Of a stretch of 64,000 nucleotides of DNA, positions 28,666 through 37,812 are shown piece after piece. How positions within the stretch are numbered: position 1 is the first letter of the stretch; the number at the start of each line of letters is the position of its first letter. Where the stretch lies: positions 62,001 to 126,000 of the forward strand of contig NZ_VTDM01000001.1 of NCBI RefSeq assembly GCF_015627105.1. Direction: 5' to 3'. The notes under the pieces are model-generated. The model was not told the origin of the DNA. It was given only the letters and a program-made list of their open reading frames with translations, and ran no database searches. Made by a program: the position numbers and the translations under genes. This stretch comes from Acinetobacter baretiae. GTDB taxonomy: Bacteria > Pseudomonadota > Gammaproteobacteria > Pseudomonadales > Moraxellaceae.

Positions 28666-29577
28666 TTATTCCACTTTAAACTGCTCTAACTTACCAACAA
28701 GAAGTTGAATTAAAATTTGCGATGCCCGAGATAATTGGCGTTTAGGTGCAATACACAGCGCTACCGTGAGTGGTTGTACTCCTTTTTCACGCAAAGGAAT
28801 AAATACAAGCGCCCCACGCTGTATATCTGAATATGCATCTAGATAACTTAAAATAGAAATACCCATGTTTTTTTTCACTAGCGATAGCATGAGACGAATA
28901 TCATTACATGTCGTCATTTGCTTTGGATTCAATTGATTTCGCTTATAAATTGCGCTCACCCGATCATGAATAACCAATGGTTCATCTGCAATAATATGGC
29001 GCTCATGATATGTCATGGACAAAGATATTTGCTTTTCTTTTGCAAGTTCATGCTGTGGAGACACAATAAAACCCAATGGCATTTCTACAAATGACAATAC
29101 ATCCAAATTCGTTCGTTGAATTGGATCTAAAATCACCCCAAAATCAATATCAGCATCAATGATTTTTTGTGCAATCACATCACTATTATCGAGCTGGATA
29201 TTAAAATTCAACCAAGGATAATTTTGTCGCATTTCATCAATCGCATCAACAATCAAACCTTCACTCAGTGCCGTAATCAAACCAAAATCAATCGAGCCAC
29301 GTTTTAAGCCTTGTATTTCATCAAAACGTACACACGTTTGCTGAAAGTCTTTTTGCCATTTCAATAAATCTGCATAGAGCAATTCACCTGCCAATGTTAG
29401 CTTTAATCCTGTTGGTAGTCGTTCAAATAGCTGTACACCTAAGCTTTCTTCAGCCAGTGCAATTTGTCGATGAACTGCAGAAACAGAAATAAATAATAAG
29501 TCAGCAGCACGGCGTAAGTTGCCTGTGCGAGCAACAGCCATAAAGTATTCAGAGAAACGAGAAAATGGAATAGTCAT
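28666..29577 (-). CDS. LysR-family regulator of the Rieske oxygenase genes
   Basis: 303 residues. The N-terminal winged helix-turn-helix (FMAVARTGNLRRAADLLF, then SVSAVHRQIALAEESLG) is followed by a type 2 periplasmic-binding-like effector domain. It is divergent from the first Rieske oxygenase gene. A 15-bp palindrome with LysR-type T-N11-A spacing begins 5 bp before its start codon, and a matching block sits upstream of the reductase gene. I infer that it activates both promoters and represses itself. The effector is unknown. Confidence 0.93.
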   Translation of the reverse strand: MTIPFSRFSEYFMAVARTGNLRRAADLLFISVSAVHRQIALAEESLGVQLFERLPTGLKLTLAGELLYADLLKWQKDFQQTCVRFDEIQGLKRGSIDFGLITALSEGLIVDAIDEMRQNYPWLNFNIQLDNSDVIAQKIIDADIDFGVILDPIQRTNLDVLSFVEMPLGFIVSPQHELAKEKQISLSMTYHERHIIADEPLVIHDRVSAIYKRNQLNPKQMTTCNDIRLMLSLVKKNMGISILSYLDAYSDIQRGALVFIPLREKGVQPLTVALCIAPKRQLSRASQILIQLLVGKLEQFKVE

Positions 29578-29581
29578 ATGA

Positions 29582-29630
29582 TTCTAAAAATTAGAACAGA
29601 TTGTTGAAATCATTGTAATAGACGAAACAA
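29582..29630 (+). promoter_or_regulatory. LysR-type operator block, copy 1
   Basis: Palindrome TTCTAAAAATTAGAA (29582-29596), then 15 bp later ATTGTAATAGAC followed by GAAACAA. The same layout, without gaps, recurs at 31360-31408. It lies between the LysR gene and the first Rieske oxygenase gene, 62 bp before the latter. Confidence 0.65.
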
Positions 29631-29691
29631 TTTTTTAAAACCATAGTATGAACAGCAACAGAACTCACCCACTTTCTTAGGCAAGTTTAAA

Positions 29692-30735
29692 ATGAACACA
29701 CCGATTACAACTAAAAATATTCAACTTCCTCGCCACTGTTCGTTCACAACCGAAGATTGGCTATTATTATCACAATATTGGTACCCTGTGGCTCGTTGCA
29801 TAGATGTCACTCAACAACCTATGAAAGCCACATTGTTAGATGAACCATTGGTCATTTATCGAGTAAAGAATGAAATTGTTGTTGCTAAAGATGTTTGTCC
29901 ACATCGAGGTGTTCCTTTAACACTCGGTACCCACGACAATGAAGGCGTCATTTGTCCCTATCATGGTTTACGTTTTGGTGAAAAAGGACACTGTAATCGT
30001 GTACCCTCGAGTCCACAACAAAACATTCCCACGAAATTACATTTACACACGTATCCCAGTGTTGAAAAATATGGACTGATTTGGACCTGTCTACAAACAG
30101 ATACCACAACCAAAGTACCCGATATGCCTTTATGGCACGATCAAAATGTACAGCACGTGGTCTGCCCACCTGTAGATGTAGCAGGTTTTGCAGGTCGACA
30201 AGTTGAGGGGTTCTTAGATGTTGCACATTTTGCATGGGTGCATAGTGGTACATTTGCTGATGCTGACAACCAAGAAGTGCCTGATTACTCACCCATAGAA
30301 ACAGATTTTGGTTTTGAAGCAGACTATTGGAGTACTGTAGGTAATTATCCTGCAAGCGCATCATTTAAAGGAGATGCTGGTTTTAAATGGTTAAGACACT
30401 TTAAATTACATGTGCCTTTTACCGCAACACTTACCATTCATTTTCGTAACCAAGGTAAAATGGTCATTATGAATGCTGCCTGCCCTGTTTCTGCAAAATA
30501 CACTCGCCTTTTTGCACCATTGGTGAAAAATTTCGACTTGGACGACAATGAACAAGATATTATAGATTATAACATCAAAATTTTTGAGGAAGATCGCATG
30601 ATGGTGGAAAACCAAAAACCTGAACGCCTACCTCTCGATTTAACATTAGAGGCACATATTCCCGCAGATCGTAGTTCAATTATGTTCAGACGCTGTCTTA
30701 AAAAAGCAGGTTTTGGCGATTTTTTCTTGGTCTAG
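29692..30735 (+). CDS. Rieske non-heme iron oxygenase, terminal oxygenase subunit (copy 1)
   Basis: 347 residues. The N-terminal Rieske [2Fe-2S] ligands are C69, H71, C88 and H91 (CPHRG...CPYHG). The mononuclear iron site is DVAHFAWVH (bridging D176, H179, H184), with the C-terminal FEEDRMMVENQ supplying the third, acidic ligand region. It belongs to the alpha-only group related to vanillate/toluenesulfonate/phenoxybenzoate oxygenases (ending ADRSSIMFRR), with no beta subunit nearby. The substrate cannot be assigned. It is about 50% identical by eye to the second oxygenase at 32523-33578. The electron donor is probably the reductase at 31505-32473. Confidence 0.9.
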   Translation: MNTPITTKNIQLPRHCSFTTEDWLLLSQYWYPVARCIDVTQQPMKATLLDEPLVIYRVKNEIVVAKDVCPHRGVPLTLGTHDNEGVICPYHGLRFGEKGHCNRVPSSPQQNIPTKLHLHTYPSVEKYGLIWTCLQTDTTTKVPDMPLWHDQNVQHVVCPPVDVAGFAGRQVEGFLDVAHFAWVHSGTFADADNQEVPDYSPIETDFGFEADYWSTVGNYPASASFKGDAGFKWLRHFKLHVPFTATLTIHFRNQGKMVIMNAACPVSAKYTRLFAPLVKNFDLDDNEQDIIDYNIKIFEEDRMMVENQKPERLPLDLTLEAHIPADRSSIMFRRCLKKAGFGDFFLV

Positions 30736-30745
30736 CCTGAGCCTA

Positions 30746-30780
30746 ATGTTGCACTGCGCATGTATCGCAGTGCGTAACAT
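30746..30780. repeat. Stem-loop between convergent Rieske and DoxX genes
   Basis: GCACTGCG / CGCAGTGC (30751-30758, 30766-30773), with further ATGTT/AACAT pairing across a small bulge. There is no U-tract, so a terminator role is possible but not proven. Confidence 0.5.
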
Positions 30781-30782
30781 CA

Positions 30783-31205
30783 TTAACGTTTATCTAATGA
30801 TATTACCCCAGGGCCTGTCACCATCAGCAATAAAAACCCACCCATAATACTCATATTTTTATAAAAATTCATGGTATTTGGCATCACTTGATCACCTGTC
30901 ATATTCCAATAGGGATGACCAATGATCGCTGTTGCCAATGTGAATAATGCAAGTGCCAAAGCCAAAGGGCGAGTGTAAAAACCAAGCACAATGAGCCCTG
31001 CCACAAACACTTCCATGATGACTGCAACTGCCGTAGCAAGTGATGGAAATGGAACATTTAATGAAGCCATATAGCCCACTGTTCCACTAAAGCCCAGTAA
31101 TTTTGGTATACCAAATTTAATAAATAAAAAAACCAATAAAATTCGAGCCAGTAATAGCACCACAGATTTTAATGAACCTAGTTCGAAATAACGTAATGTA
31201 TTCAT
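30783..31205 (-). CDS. DoxX-family membrane protein
   Basis: About 140 residues with four hydrophobic segments (around 12-30, 48-68, 72-90 and 110-130). The sequence [20 protein letters not shown] and the later GHPYWNM match the DoxX/SURF4-like family, whose members are often linked to quinones, thiosulfate oxidation or redox stress. The start at 31205 has GAGAGG 10 bp upstream; an ATG six codons earlier overlaps that site. It lies inside the Rieske locus and diverges from the reductase, so it is probably under the same LysR protein. The role is not known. Confidence 0.8.
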   Translation of the reverse strand: MNTLRYFELGSLKSVVLLLARILLVFLFIKFGIPKLLGFSGTVGYMASLNVPFPSLATAVAVIMEVFVAGLIVLGFYTRPLALALALFTLATAIIGHPYWNMTGDQVMPNTMNFYKNMSIMGGFLLLMVTGPGVISLDKR

Positions 31206-31359
31206 CGGTTGAAAACCTCTCATGTTAAGATCTATTGAATTGTTGTAAGTCTATCGTTTTTATCTTTAAGTAAAATCTTAAAAAACAAGACACTGTGTTG
31301 CATATCTATAACAGCAGATCAATATGATTTAAGTCAGATCAATATCAAGCGCCTTTTTG

Positions 31360-31408
31360 TTCTATTTTTTAGAACAACTAATACAAAACATTGAAATAGA
31401 CAGAACAG
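31360..31408 (+). promoter_or_regulatory. LysR-type operator block, copy 2
   Basis: Palindrome TTGTTCTA-N5-TAGAACAA (31357-31377), then ATTGAAATAGAC followed by AGAACAG, matching the 29582-29630 block in order and spacing. It lies in the divergent gap between the DoxX gene and the reductase gene, about 96 bp before the latter. Confidence 0.65.
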
Positions 31409-31504
31409 TAAAGCCTGCACATAATTCACAGTAGACAGCAACCATCGTGCTTAAAAACATGGTAAGCCATCTTATTCCAATCATTATGTTTAAAAGGTCG
31501 AGCT

Positions 31505-32473
31505 ATGGAAAATATCCATGTAATTGTTGACAGTATGTCCCGTCAAGGTTGCAACAATATTTCACTGACCCTTGTACCAATAGATCAGGGTATAACCCTC
31601 CCTCTTTGGCAAGCAGGTTCACATATCGACGTGCACTTACCAAACAATATTTCTCGTCCATATTCATTGACAGGCAACCCACAAGATCACAGTCATTATC
31701 AACTTTGCATCAAAAAAGAAGACCTTTCACGTGGAGGCTCTAAATATGTACATGAACAACTACGTGTTGGCCAAACATTGCAAATTTCAGCACCACGTCA
31801 AGCCTTTGCACTACAAGAAACAACTACATATATACTCATTGCAGCAGGGATAGGTATTACGCCTATTTTAGCAATGGCAGAGTCATTAGATATACAAAAA
31901 AAACCATTTACGCTTTTATATTACGTTAAAAATCATAATTTTACTGCAATGAAAAAAAGATTAAGTACAGGGTTTAAATATGGAAAAGTACACGTTTTAT
32001 GTAGTGATCAGGGCGAAAGCTTACGCTCCATCACACCAGAAATATTAAAAACCCCAAATATAGATACTCATATTTATCTTTGTGGCCCTGAAGGCTTTAT
32101 GTCTTATTGTCATGAAATCGCAAAAGCTGAAGGTTGGTTAAACACACAACTCTTCACAGAAGCATTTCATCCACCTACACGTATCGCTGATGATTTAGCT
32201 ACCGATACATTTATTGTCAAATTAAGATCTAGCGGACAAAGCTATAACGTACCCTCAGATAAAACCATTGCCCATGTTCTACAAGAACATGATATTTACG
32301 TCCCATTGTCATGTGAAATGGGAATGTGTGGTGCCTGTCTAACCAAAGTACATTGTGGCGAAATCGACCACCAAGATACAGTACAAACCGATGAAGAAAA
32401 ATCTGCAACAGAACAATATATTGCTTTATGTTGCTCTCGTGCCAAGTCAGCCACTCTTGAAATAGATCTTTAA
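31505..32473 (+). CDS. Rieske-oxygenase reductase (flavin, NAD(P)H and 2Fe-2S; VanB-like)
   Basis: 322 residues in the order of phthalate-dioxygenase-reductase/VanB proteins. First is the flavin-binding domain with RPYSLTG (51-57), then the NAD(P) domain (LIAAGIGITPI, 111-121; YLCGPEGFM, 191-199), then a C-terminal plant-type ferredoxin with C270, C275, C278 and C309. It passes electrons from NAD(P)H to the Rieske centres. Only one reductase is present for two oxygenases, so it probably serves both. AAGG precedes the ATG. It is followed by the second oxygenase in the same direction. Confidence 0.93.
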   Translation: MENIHVIVDSMSRQGCNNISLTLVPIDQGITLPLWQAGSHIDVHLPNNISRPYSLTGNPQDHSHYQLCIKKEDLSRGGSKYVHEQLRVGQTLQISAPRQAFALQETTTYILIAAGIGITPILAMAESLDIQKKPFTLLYYVKNHNFTAMKKRLSTGFKYGKVHVLCSDQGESLRSITPEILKTPNIDTHIYLCGPEGFMSYCHEIAKAEGWLNTQLFTEAFHPPTRIADDLATDTFIVKLRSSGQSYNVPSDKTIAHVLQEHDIYVPLSCEMGMCGACLTKVHCGEIDHQDTVQTDEEKSATEQYIALCCSRAKSATLEIDL

Positions 32474-32522
32474 TATTTCAAAGCCAACCCACACCGCCAT
32501 CACTTTTTTGTTAGGTGACTTT

Positions 32523-33578
32523 ATGAATGCAATACCTACAACCAATTTACTCAGTCGCCCATGTTATAGCCAATTCGATCCTAAAGATTGGGATATATTA
32601 GCGCAACACTGGTATCCCGTTGCTCGGATTCAAGACATCACACAAAAACCTCAACAACTGATGTTACTTGATGTCAAACTGGCCGCATATCAAACAGAAA
32701 GTGGAGAAATTCATCTTGTTAGAGATATTTGCCCACATCGTGGCGTACCTTTAAGTAAAGGCTGGGTTGAAGGTGAAGAAATTATTTGCCCATATCATGG
32801 CTTACGCTACGATGGCTCAGGTAAATGTACAAAAATCCCTGCTCAACCCGACTTAGTCAAAATTTCTGATCGCTTTACCTTGTCACAATTTCCAGTCATT
32901 TTAAAATATGGTTTAGTGTGGACGAGCCTTTTAAATAGAGACATTGAAGATGCAAATTTACCTGTACTCGACACTTGGAATAACGAGGCACATCAACCTA
33001 TTCTCCCTCCCTTTGTAGACATTGCAGGTTCATCAGGCAGACAACTTGAGGGATTTATTGATGTCGCACATTTTGCATGGGTACATCATGAAGCATTTGC
33101 AGATCGAGAAAAACAGGTCGTTCCAAAATATAAAACCATTAAAACCACCTATGGTTTGCAAACCGAATATATTAGCGATGTCAGCAATTATCCACATGGA
33201 TTACAACATCTTGCGCCTGAAGGATTTTTATGGAAACGTACTTTTGACGTATACCCACCTTTTTCAGCCATCTTAACAGTCGACTTCCCAAGAGATGGGG
33301 TTTTGAAAATACTTAATGCCTGTTGCCCAATATCACACAATAAAACACGCTTATTTGTTCCTCTAACACGAAACTTCGATACCACAGGTGATTTACAGGC
33401 CGTTTACGACTTTAACGCGCAAATTTTTGAAGAAGATCAAGACATGGTTGAATCACAAAAACCTGAAGAACTTCCTCTAGATCTCACCGCCGAAGCACAC
33501 TTTGAGGCAGACCGCTCATCAACCATGTATCGTCGAATTTTGGCGGATTGGGGTTTAAGTCGTAAATATACAGTTTAA
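32523..33578 (+). CDS. Rieske non-heme iron oxygenase, terminal oxygenase subunit (copy 2)
   Basis: 351 residues from the ATG at 32523, chosen because AGGTGA lies 8 bp upstream. Rieske ligands are C70, H72, C89 and H92; the mononuclear site is DVAHFAWVHHE; the terminal FEEDQDMVESQ and ADRSSTMYRR match copy 1. The shared residues run the whole length, so the pair arose by duplication, but the two are clearly diverged and likely differ in substrate or step. It is transcribed after the reductase and followed by a terminator. Confidence 0.9.
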   Translation: MNAIPTTNLLSRPCYSQFDPKDWDILAQHWYPVARIQDITQKPQQLMLLDVKLAAYQTESGEIHLVRDICPHRGVPLSKGWVEGEEIICPYHGLRYDGSGKCTKIPAQPDLVKISDRFTLSQFPVILKYGLVWTSLLNRDIEDANLPVLDTWNNEAHQPILPPFVDIAGSSGRQLEGFIDVAHFAWVHHEAFADREKQVVPKYKTIKTTYGLQTEYISDVSNYPHGLQHLAPEGFLWKRTFDVYPPFSAILTVDFPRDGVLKILNACCPISHNKTRLFVPLTRNFDTTGDLQAVYDFNAQIFEEDQDMVESQKPEELPLDLTAEAHFEADRSSTMYRRILADWGLSRKYTV

Positions 33579-33601
33579 AATATTCTCATCACCATCATCA
33601 C

Positions 33602-33628
33602 TGGGTGTATCATTACACCCATTTTTTG
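33602..33628 (+). terminator. Terminator after Rieske oxygenase 2
   Basis: Stem TGGGTGTA / TACACCCA (33602-33609, 33614-33621), loop TCAT, then six Ts; 24 bp after the stop codon. Confidence 0.88.
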
Positions 33629-34177
33629 CATGCTTACAGATGCTATAAATAAATTTTTATTAAAGAAAAATATTGCAAACTTATCATACAGATAAGTAAA
33701 GTTCGATACACAACCGATAAAACACTAGTTTATTAAAAAAATACACCTAATTTTTATTTTAAGTCAAACAAAAGTATGTCTTAAAGTGATCATACTTCTC
33801 TCATTGTTATTAGCTCTTATTTTTATAGCCTTGAACGAAATTTGGTTTAAGCATCATCAAAGATTTATTTTTGGCTATGCTCAATGACGTGTTACGACCT
33901 ACAGTCGTATAAAACTTGTGAGCATTAACACAGCACTCTTTGCAAGACATTTGATCAAGAGTACTCAAACTACCGCTAGAGTACATCCCAAAAATTATAT
34001 TGTATGTGGGCTTGATCACTTAAGCGCGCTATAACCTGATTGCTTCAGGTTTACTTAAGAACATAGCTCGTTGAACTCTAATCCAACGAGAAAAAAAATC
34101 TGCTTTTAAACCACGGTATATTTATCTTTTACCACTGTTCCCAAAGAGTGTTTAGAAAGAATTATAAAGGGCTATTA
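33629..34177. other. Intergenic region downstream of the Rieske genes
   Basis: AT-rich, about 550 bp between convergent units. It holds a weak leftward frame (33810-34019, listed separately) and a hairpin AACCTGA / TCAGGTT at 34030-34048 with no U-tract. No terminator for the yciI end is obvious. No mobile-element signature was recognised. Confidence 0.5.
33810..34019 (-). CDS. Unrecognised short ORF (69 codons, doubtful)
   Basis: Leftward frame from a GTG at 34019. The product would be about 69 residues with a CKECC cluster and a basic C-terminus. It has no good ribosome site, no hydrophobic segment and no family I recognise. It is unlike a shadow frame because no other gene overlaps it. 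It could be a small orphan gene, a remnant or chance. Confidence 0.25.
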   Translation of the reverse strand: MIKPTYNIIFGMYSSGSLSTLDQMSCKECCVNAHKFYTTVGRNTSLSIAKNKSLMMLKPNFVQGYKNKS

Positions 34178-34468
34178 CTACCATTCCAATGCATCTAACT
34201 CGCCTGTTAAATGCTTTGAAACTTCAAACCCAGTAAAAGAATAATCAGCGACATCGTGAATATAAAACGGATCGTTTTCCATGATTCGTTTTACGTCTTC
34301 TATAGATGAACTTAACACCAAAATTATACCACCTTCACGATGTGCCCTACGCCCTGACGCTAAAAATGTCTTTTGAGCATAATACACATCCAAAAATTTT
34401 AAATGTTCATCTAAAATTTTATCTACCTCAACCCATGATTTTTTATACGTTAGTGTGACAATAATCAT
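34178..34468 (-). CDS. YciI-family protein
   Basis: 96-residue protein of the dimeric alpha/beta-barrel YciI/DGPF group. The conserved His is in DEHLKFLD (H22) and the conserved Asp-Pro is in ENDPFY (near residue 65), the putative active-site pair. The reaction is unknown for most members. It is the last gene of the apparent unit betT-marC-yciI, 15 bp after marC. Confidence 0.85.
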   Translation of the reverse strand: MIIVTLTYKKSWVEVDKILDEHLKFLDVYYAQKTFLASGRRAHREGGIILVLSSSIEDVKRIMENDPFYIHDVADYSFTGFEVSKHLTGELDALEW

Positions 34469-34483
34469 AAACGTTTCACTCTT

Positions 34484-35113
34484 TTAAATGACCGATGTGC
34501 CACTGTGCTGAATGAGTCGTGTAATACCTGTCACAATCATATCTATGGCAATAGTACCAATCAAAAGTGCAGATAACCGCCCTACAATATCAAAGTAATA
34601 ATCAACAAATTTTGCATGTTTATAACGCAAGTTATCATGCATATACTTCATCAACATTAAAATAGATGACGTCATACACAAGGTCACCGCCAACACGCAT
34701 ATAGCACCGATGGTTTTTACTTCCATTCCCATCACAACAGAGGCACTGATGGTTCCGGGCCCAATCATAAACGGCATAGCCACCGTTCCTGCCAAATTTT
34801 CGGTCGCACCTCGTGTATCACCAATCGTATCTGCGCCTTGGAACACATAACGATAGCCAATCACTAAAAAGATAATGCCACCAAAAATTTGAAATGACTC
34901 AAAGCGTACATTTAAATATTCAGTGAAAACGGTCTCTCCACCCCATGCAAAAAACACAAACACAGCATAGGAAATAAAACTCCCTTGAATCAGTGCTTTA
35001 TTAAATATTTTTGCATCTGTATTTCGAATCATTCCCGCCATGTAAATACTCATGAGGAATGGGTTCATTAATGCAAAAAATAACGCAAAAGAGTGGATAT
35101 AGACACTAAACAT
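34484..35113 (-). CDS. MarC-family integral membrane protein
   Basis: 209 residues with six predicted membrane segments and the family signatures ALMNPF near the N-terminus and AMPFMIGPGTIS in the middle. MarC/UPF0056 proteins are of uncertain function; an antibiotic-export role was proposed and later withdrawn for E. coli MarC. It lies 12 bp after betT and 15 bp before yciI in the same direction. Confidence 0.87.
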   Translation of the reverse strand: MFSVYIHSFALFFALMNPFLMSIYMAGMIRNTDAKIFNKALIQGSFISYAVFVFFAWGGETVFTEYLNVRFESFQIFGGIIFLVIGYRYVFQGADTIGDTRGATENLAGTVAMPFMIGPGTISASVVMGMEVKTIGAICVLAVTLCMTSSILMLMKYMHDNLRYKHAKFVDYYFDIVGRLSALLIGTIAIDMIVTGITRLIQHSGTSVI

Positions 35114-35125
35114 ACAATTTACTCG

Positions 35126-37207
35126 TTAGGAGTCACTTGGATCAGGGAAACTTAAACTTTTACCCGCTGTTTTTTCTCGGTTTAAATGCAAGAATGTTAA
35201 ATGACGCTCATATTTATCTAACACATCATTAATCACTTGTTCTTTGCTATATCCCATTAAATCATTGCCCTGACTACCTTCAAATAAGAAAGTTTCCAAA
35301 CGATAATAAAAGGTGTTACCAAGTTTGCTACGGCGACTAAACTCAGGTGCATGATAACGCTGTGGCCAAATTTGGTAAATAAAATTTTGCTCGTCATGCA
35401 AACCAACACTTAAATCAATATGATATAAATCATGATCATGCTCATCGGTCATATTATTAAAGACGATTGTGGCCTGTACACCCTTACTTTCTAATTCACG
35501 CATAACCTCTTCAAGTGCAGGTTTACAAATTGTGTCTAACATTTGTACTGTTGCTTTTCGACCGGGATGATGCATCACACGAGATAAACGTTGTTTCCAG
35601 TTTAATATGTCTACATTACCTACGACAGGTGCTGCATTTAATGATGTACTTTGATTACGATAATCTTCTAACCGCAGTGATTTAAATAAACCAAGCATGA
35701 CTAAAATCATGACAAAACTAAACGGCAAGCCCATAATGACAGTGGCTTTTTGTAATGTGGTAATCCCATTTGACATCATCATTGCAATGGTTAAGACACC
35801 AATCACCACCGACCAAAAGATACGAATCCAATTAGGTGCATCACTGTTTACATCTTTCAAACGGTAACAAAAACTACCCAAGACAATTGCGCCCGAATCT
35901 GCCGATGTCACATAAAACAATAACCCCGTAATAAAGGCCAATACTGCTGTAAATGAAAACCACGGATAGAACGATAACAGTTTATAAAATCCAAGTTCAG
36001 GCTTAGCCAATATTTCTTGTGCAAACTGTAAATTGCCATGAATGACTTGATATAGCGCACTGTTACCCATAATAGATAACCATGCAATGGTAAACAGTAA
36101 AGGAATAATTAAAGTGCCAAGTACAAATTCACGGATTGTACGACCTCTTGAAATTCGTGCTAAAAACAGACCCACAAACGGTGACCAAGCAACCCACCAT
36201 GCCCAGAAAAACAGTGTCCAATCTTTGACCCATTGTCCAGTTTGTGGATTTGAGTCTTGATGATAGGCAAATGTATCCAAAGTCATACTTGGAAAACGGC
36301 TAACATAATCACCAATATTAAGCACAAGACTGTTGAGTAAAAATGTACTATTACCTAAAAGTAAAATAAACAATAATAAACCAATGGCAAAATAAACATT
36401 CATTTCTGCCAAAAATTTAACGCCCTTATCTACCCCAGTCGTGGCTGAAATAATACTAATAGTGACTGCAAACACAACAAGCCATGCTTGTACCGTTAGA
36501 CCCTCTTGTACGCCAAATAATAAGCTTAAGCCATAATTTAATTGCACTACACCAATACCACAGGTGGTCGCCAAACCAAATATTGCACCTAAAATTGCCG
36601 CAACATCTACCAAATGACCAATCCAACCGTTTATTTTATCTCCAAAAATAGGATATAACGCTGAACGTACAGTCAGTGGTAAATTATAGCGATACGAAAA
36701 ATAACCCAATGCAATACCAAGTAAAGCATACATACACCAACCCGTTAAACCATAGTGAAAAATGGTTAGGGTAATGGCTTGTCTTGCAGCATCAATGGTT
36801 TGCCCTTGACCCACAGGAGGTTGCATGTATTGTGCTATCGGCTCTGCAACCGAGAAAAACATCAAATCAATACCAATACCTGCAGCAAATAGCATTGAAG
36901 CCCAACTCAGCATACTAAATTCAGGTTTAGAATGTTTCGGCCCAAGTTTTATATCACCATAGCGTGAAGACGCTAAAAACATCACAAATACAATATAAAC
37001 AGAAGCAATCGCAAAATAATACCAACCAAAGGTAGATGCGACCCAGTCAAGTGTTGCATCTAGAGCAACAGTGGCTTGAGCATTAAAGAAAATAGTAAAT
37101 AGTGCAAATGCCAACACTAAACCCGCTGAAAGGTAAAATACTTTACCATTGAGGCGGTCTTCGTTGACAGTTGCCTTCAGATCCTCAGAAGAGTTATCTC
37201 GATTCAT
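35126..37207 (-). CDS. betT: High-affinity choline transporter BetT (BCCT family)
   Basis: 693-residue secondary transporter with 12 membrane segments. The BCCT signature is present: FFWAWWVAWSPFVGLFLARI with the tryptophan-rich TM8 motif. After the last membrane span (about residue 505) comes a long hydrophilic C-terminal domain of about 185 residues, the hallmark of osmotically regulated BetT. It imports choline, the substrate of BetA/BetB encoded across the intergenic region. AGAGGA lies before the ATG. Confidence 0.93.
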   Translation of the reverse strand: MNRDNSSEDLKATVNEDRLNGKVFYLSAGLVLAFALFTIFFNAQATVALDATLDWVASTFGWYYFAIASVYIVFVMFLASSRYGDIKLGPKHSKPEFSMLSWASMLFAAGIGIDLMFFSVAEPIAQYMQPPVGQGQTIDAARQAITLTIFHYGLTGWCMYALLGIALGYFSYRYNLPLTVRSALYPIFGDKINGWIGHLVDVAAILGAIFGLATTCGIGVVQLNYGLSLLFGVQEGLTVQAWLVVFAVTISIISATTGVDKGVKFLAEMNVYFAIGLLLFILLLGNSTFLLNSLVLNIGDYVSRFPSMTLDTFAYHQDSNPQTGQWVKDWTLFFWAWWVAWSPFVGLFLARISRGRTIREFVLGTLIIPLLFTIAWLSIMGNSALYQVIHGNLQFAQEILAKPELGFYKLLSFYPWFSFTAVLAFITGLLFYVTSADSGAIVLGSFCYRLKDVNSDAPNWIRIFWSVVIGVLTIAMMMSNGITTLQKATVIMGLPFSFVMILVMLGLFKSLRLEDYRNQSTSLNAAPVVGNVDILNWKQRLSRVMHHPGRKATVQMLDTICKPALEEVMRELESKGVQATIVFNNMTDEHDHDLYHIDLSVGLHDEQNFIYQIWPQRYHAPEFSRRSKLGNTFYYRLETFLFEGSQGNDLMGYSKEQVINDVLDKYERHLTFLHLNREKTAGKSLSFPDPSDS

Positions 37208-37297
37208 GCAATCCTCTTTTTATAAAAATAAAAGATAAAAGCTTCATGCCCCTCTATAGGTCATTGAGCTCCATCTAAACCATCACGGCGTAAGACG

Positions 37298-37348
37298 TAT
37301 TTTTATGGCAAAAATTGCGATTAGTCAGCGTTTTTTGCCGTAAAAATA
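37298..37348 (-). repeat. Large inverted repeat in the betT upstream region
   Basis: Two 21-nt arms (37298-37318 and 37328-37348), 18 of 21 pairs matching, around a 9-nt loop. The arms contain TATTTTTAYGGCAAAAA. There is no U-tail after it in either direction. It could form a leader hairpin on the betT mRNA or an operator. Confidence 0.55.
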
Positions 37349-37812
37349 TCAATAAATAGCAGGTTAAAACCCAGTCAAAACCGACTTAAATTTCACGTGC
37401 ACAAAGGGATGGTTGTTTAAAATTTGACATATACCCGATAACCATTGGTTTGGAAAATCAGTGATATGTACATGCTCAAGATCTCTCACTACAAAAGTAT
37501 CGTAAAATCACTTAAAAGCGCAAAAATTAAACAAAAATAGACAAAATAAAATATAAAAAAACGTCTAAACTCACAAAAAATGATGCAAAAACATCTTGCA
37601 TCATGGTGCGGAGTATAAGTGCTGAAAAAAAAATGTACAAATGTGTAGCTTAAAATATAAACAACAAGGCGCGATAAAATAAAGGAATAATTAAAAAATA
37701 CAAATAAAAAACAAAAGACTAAACCAATAATTAAACGTTCAATTATTTTGAGAGATTAGCTAAATAATGACCATTTACTTTTTTATCAGATTTTTACCAT
37801 CGTGTTGTTTAA

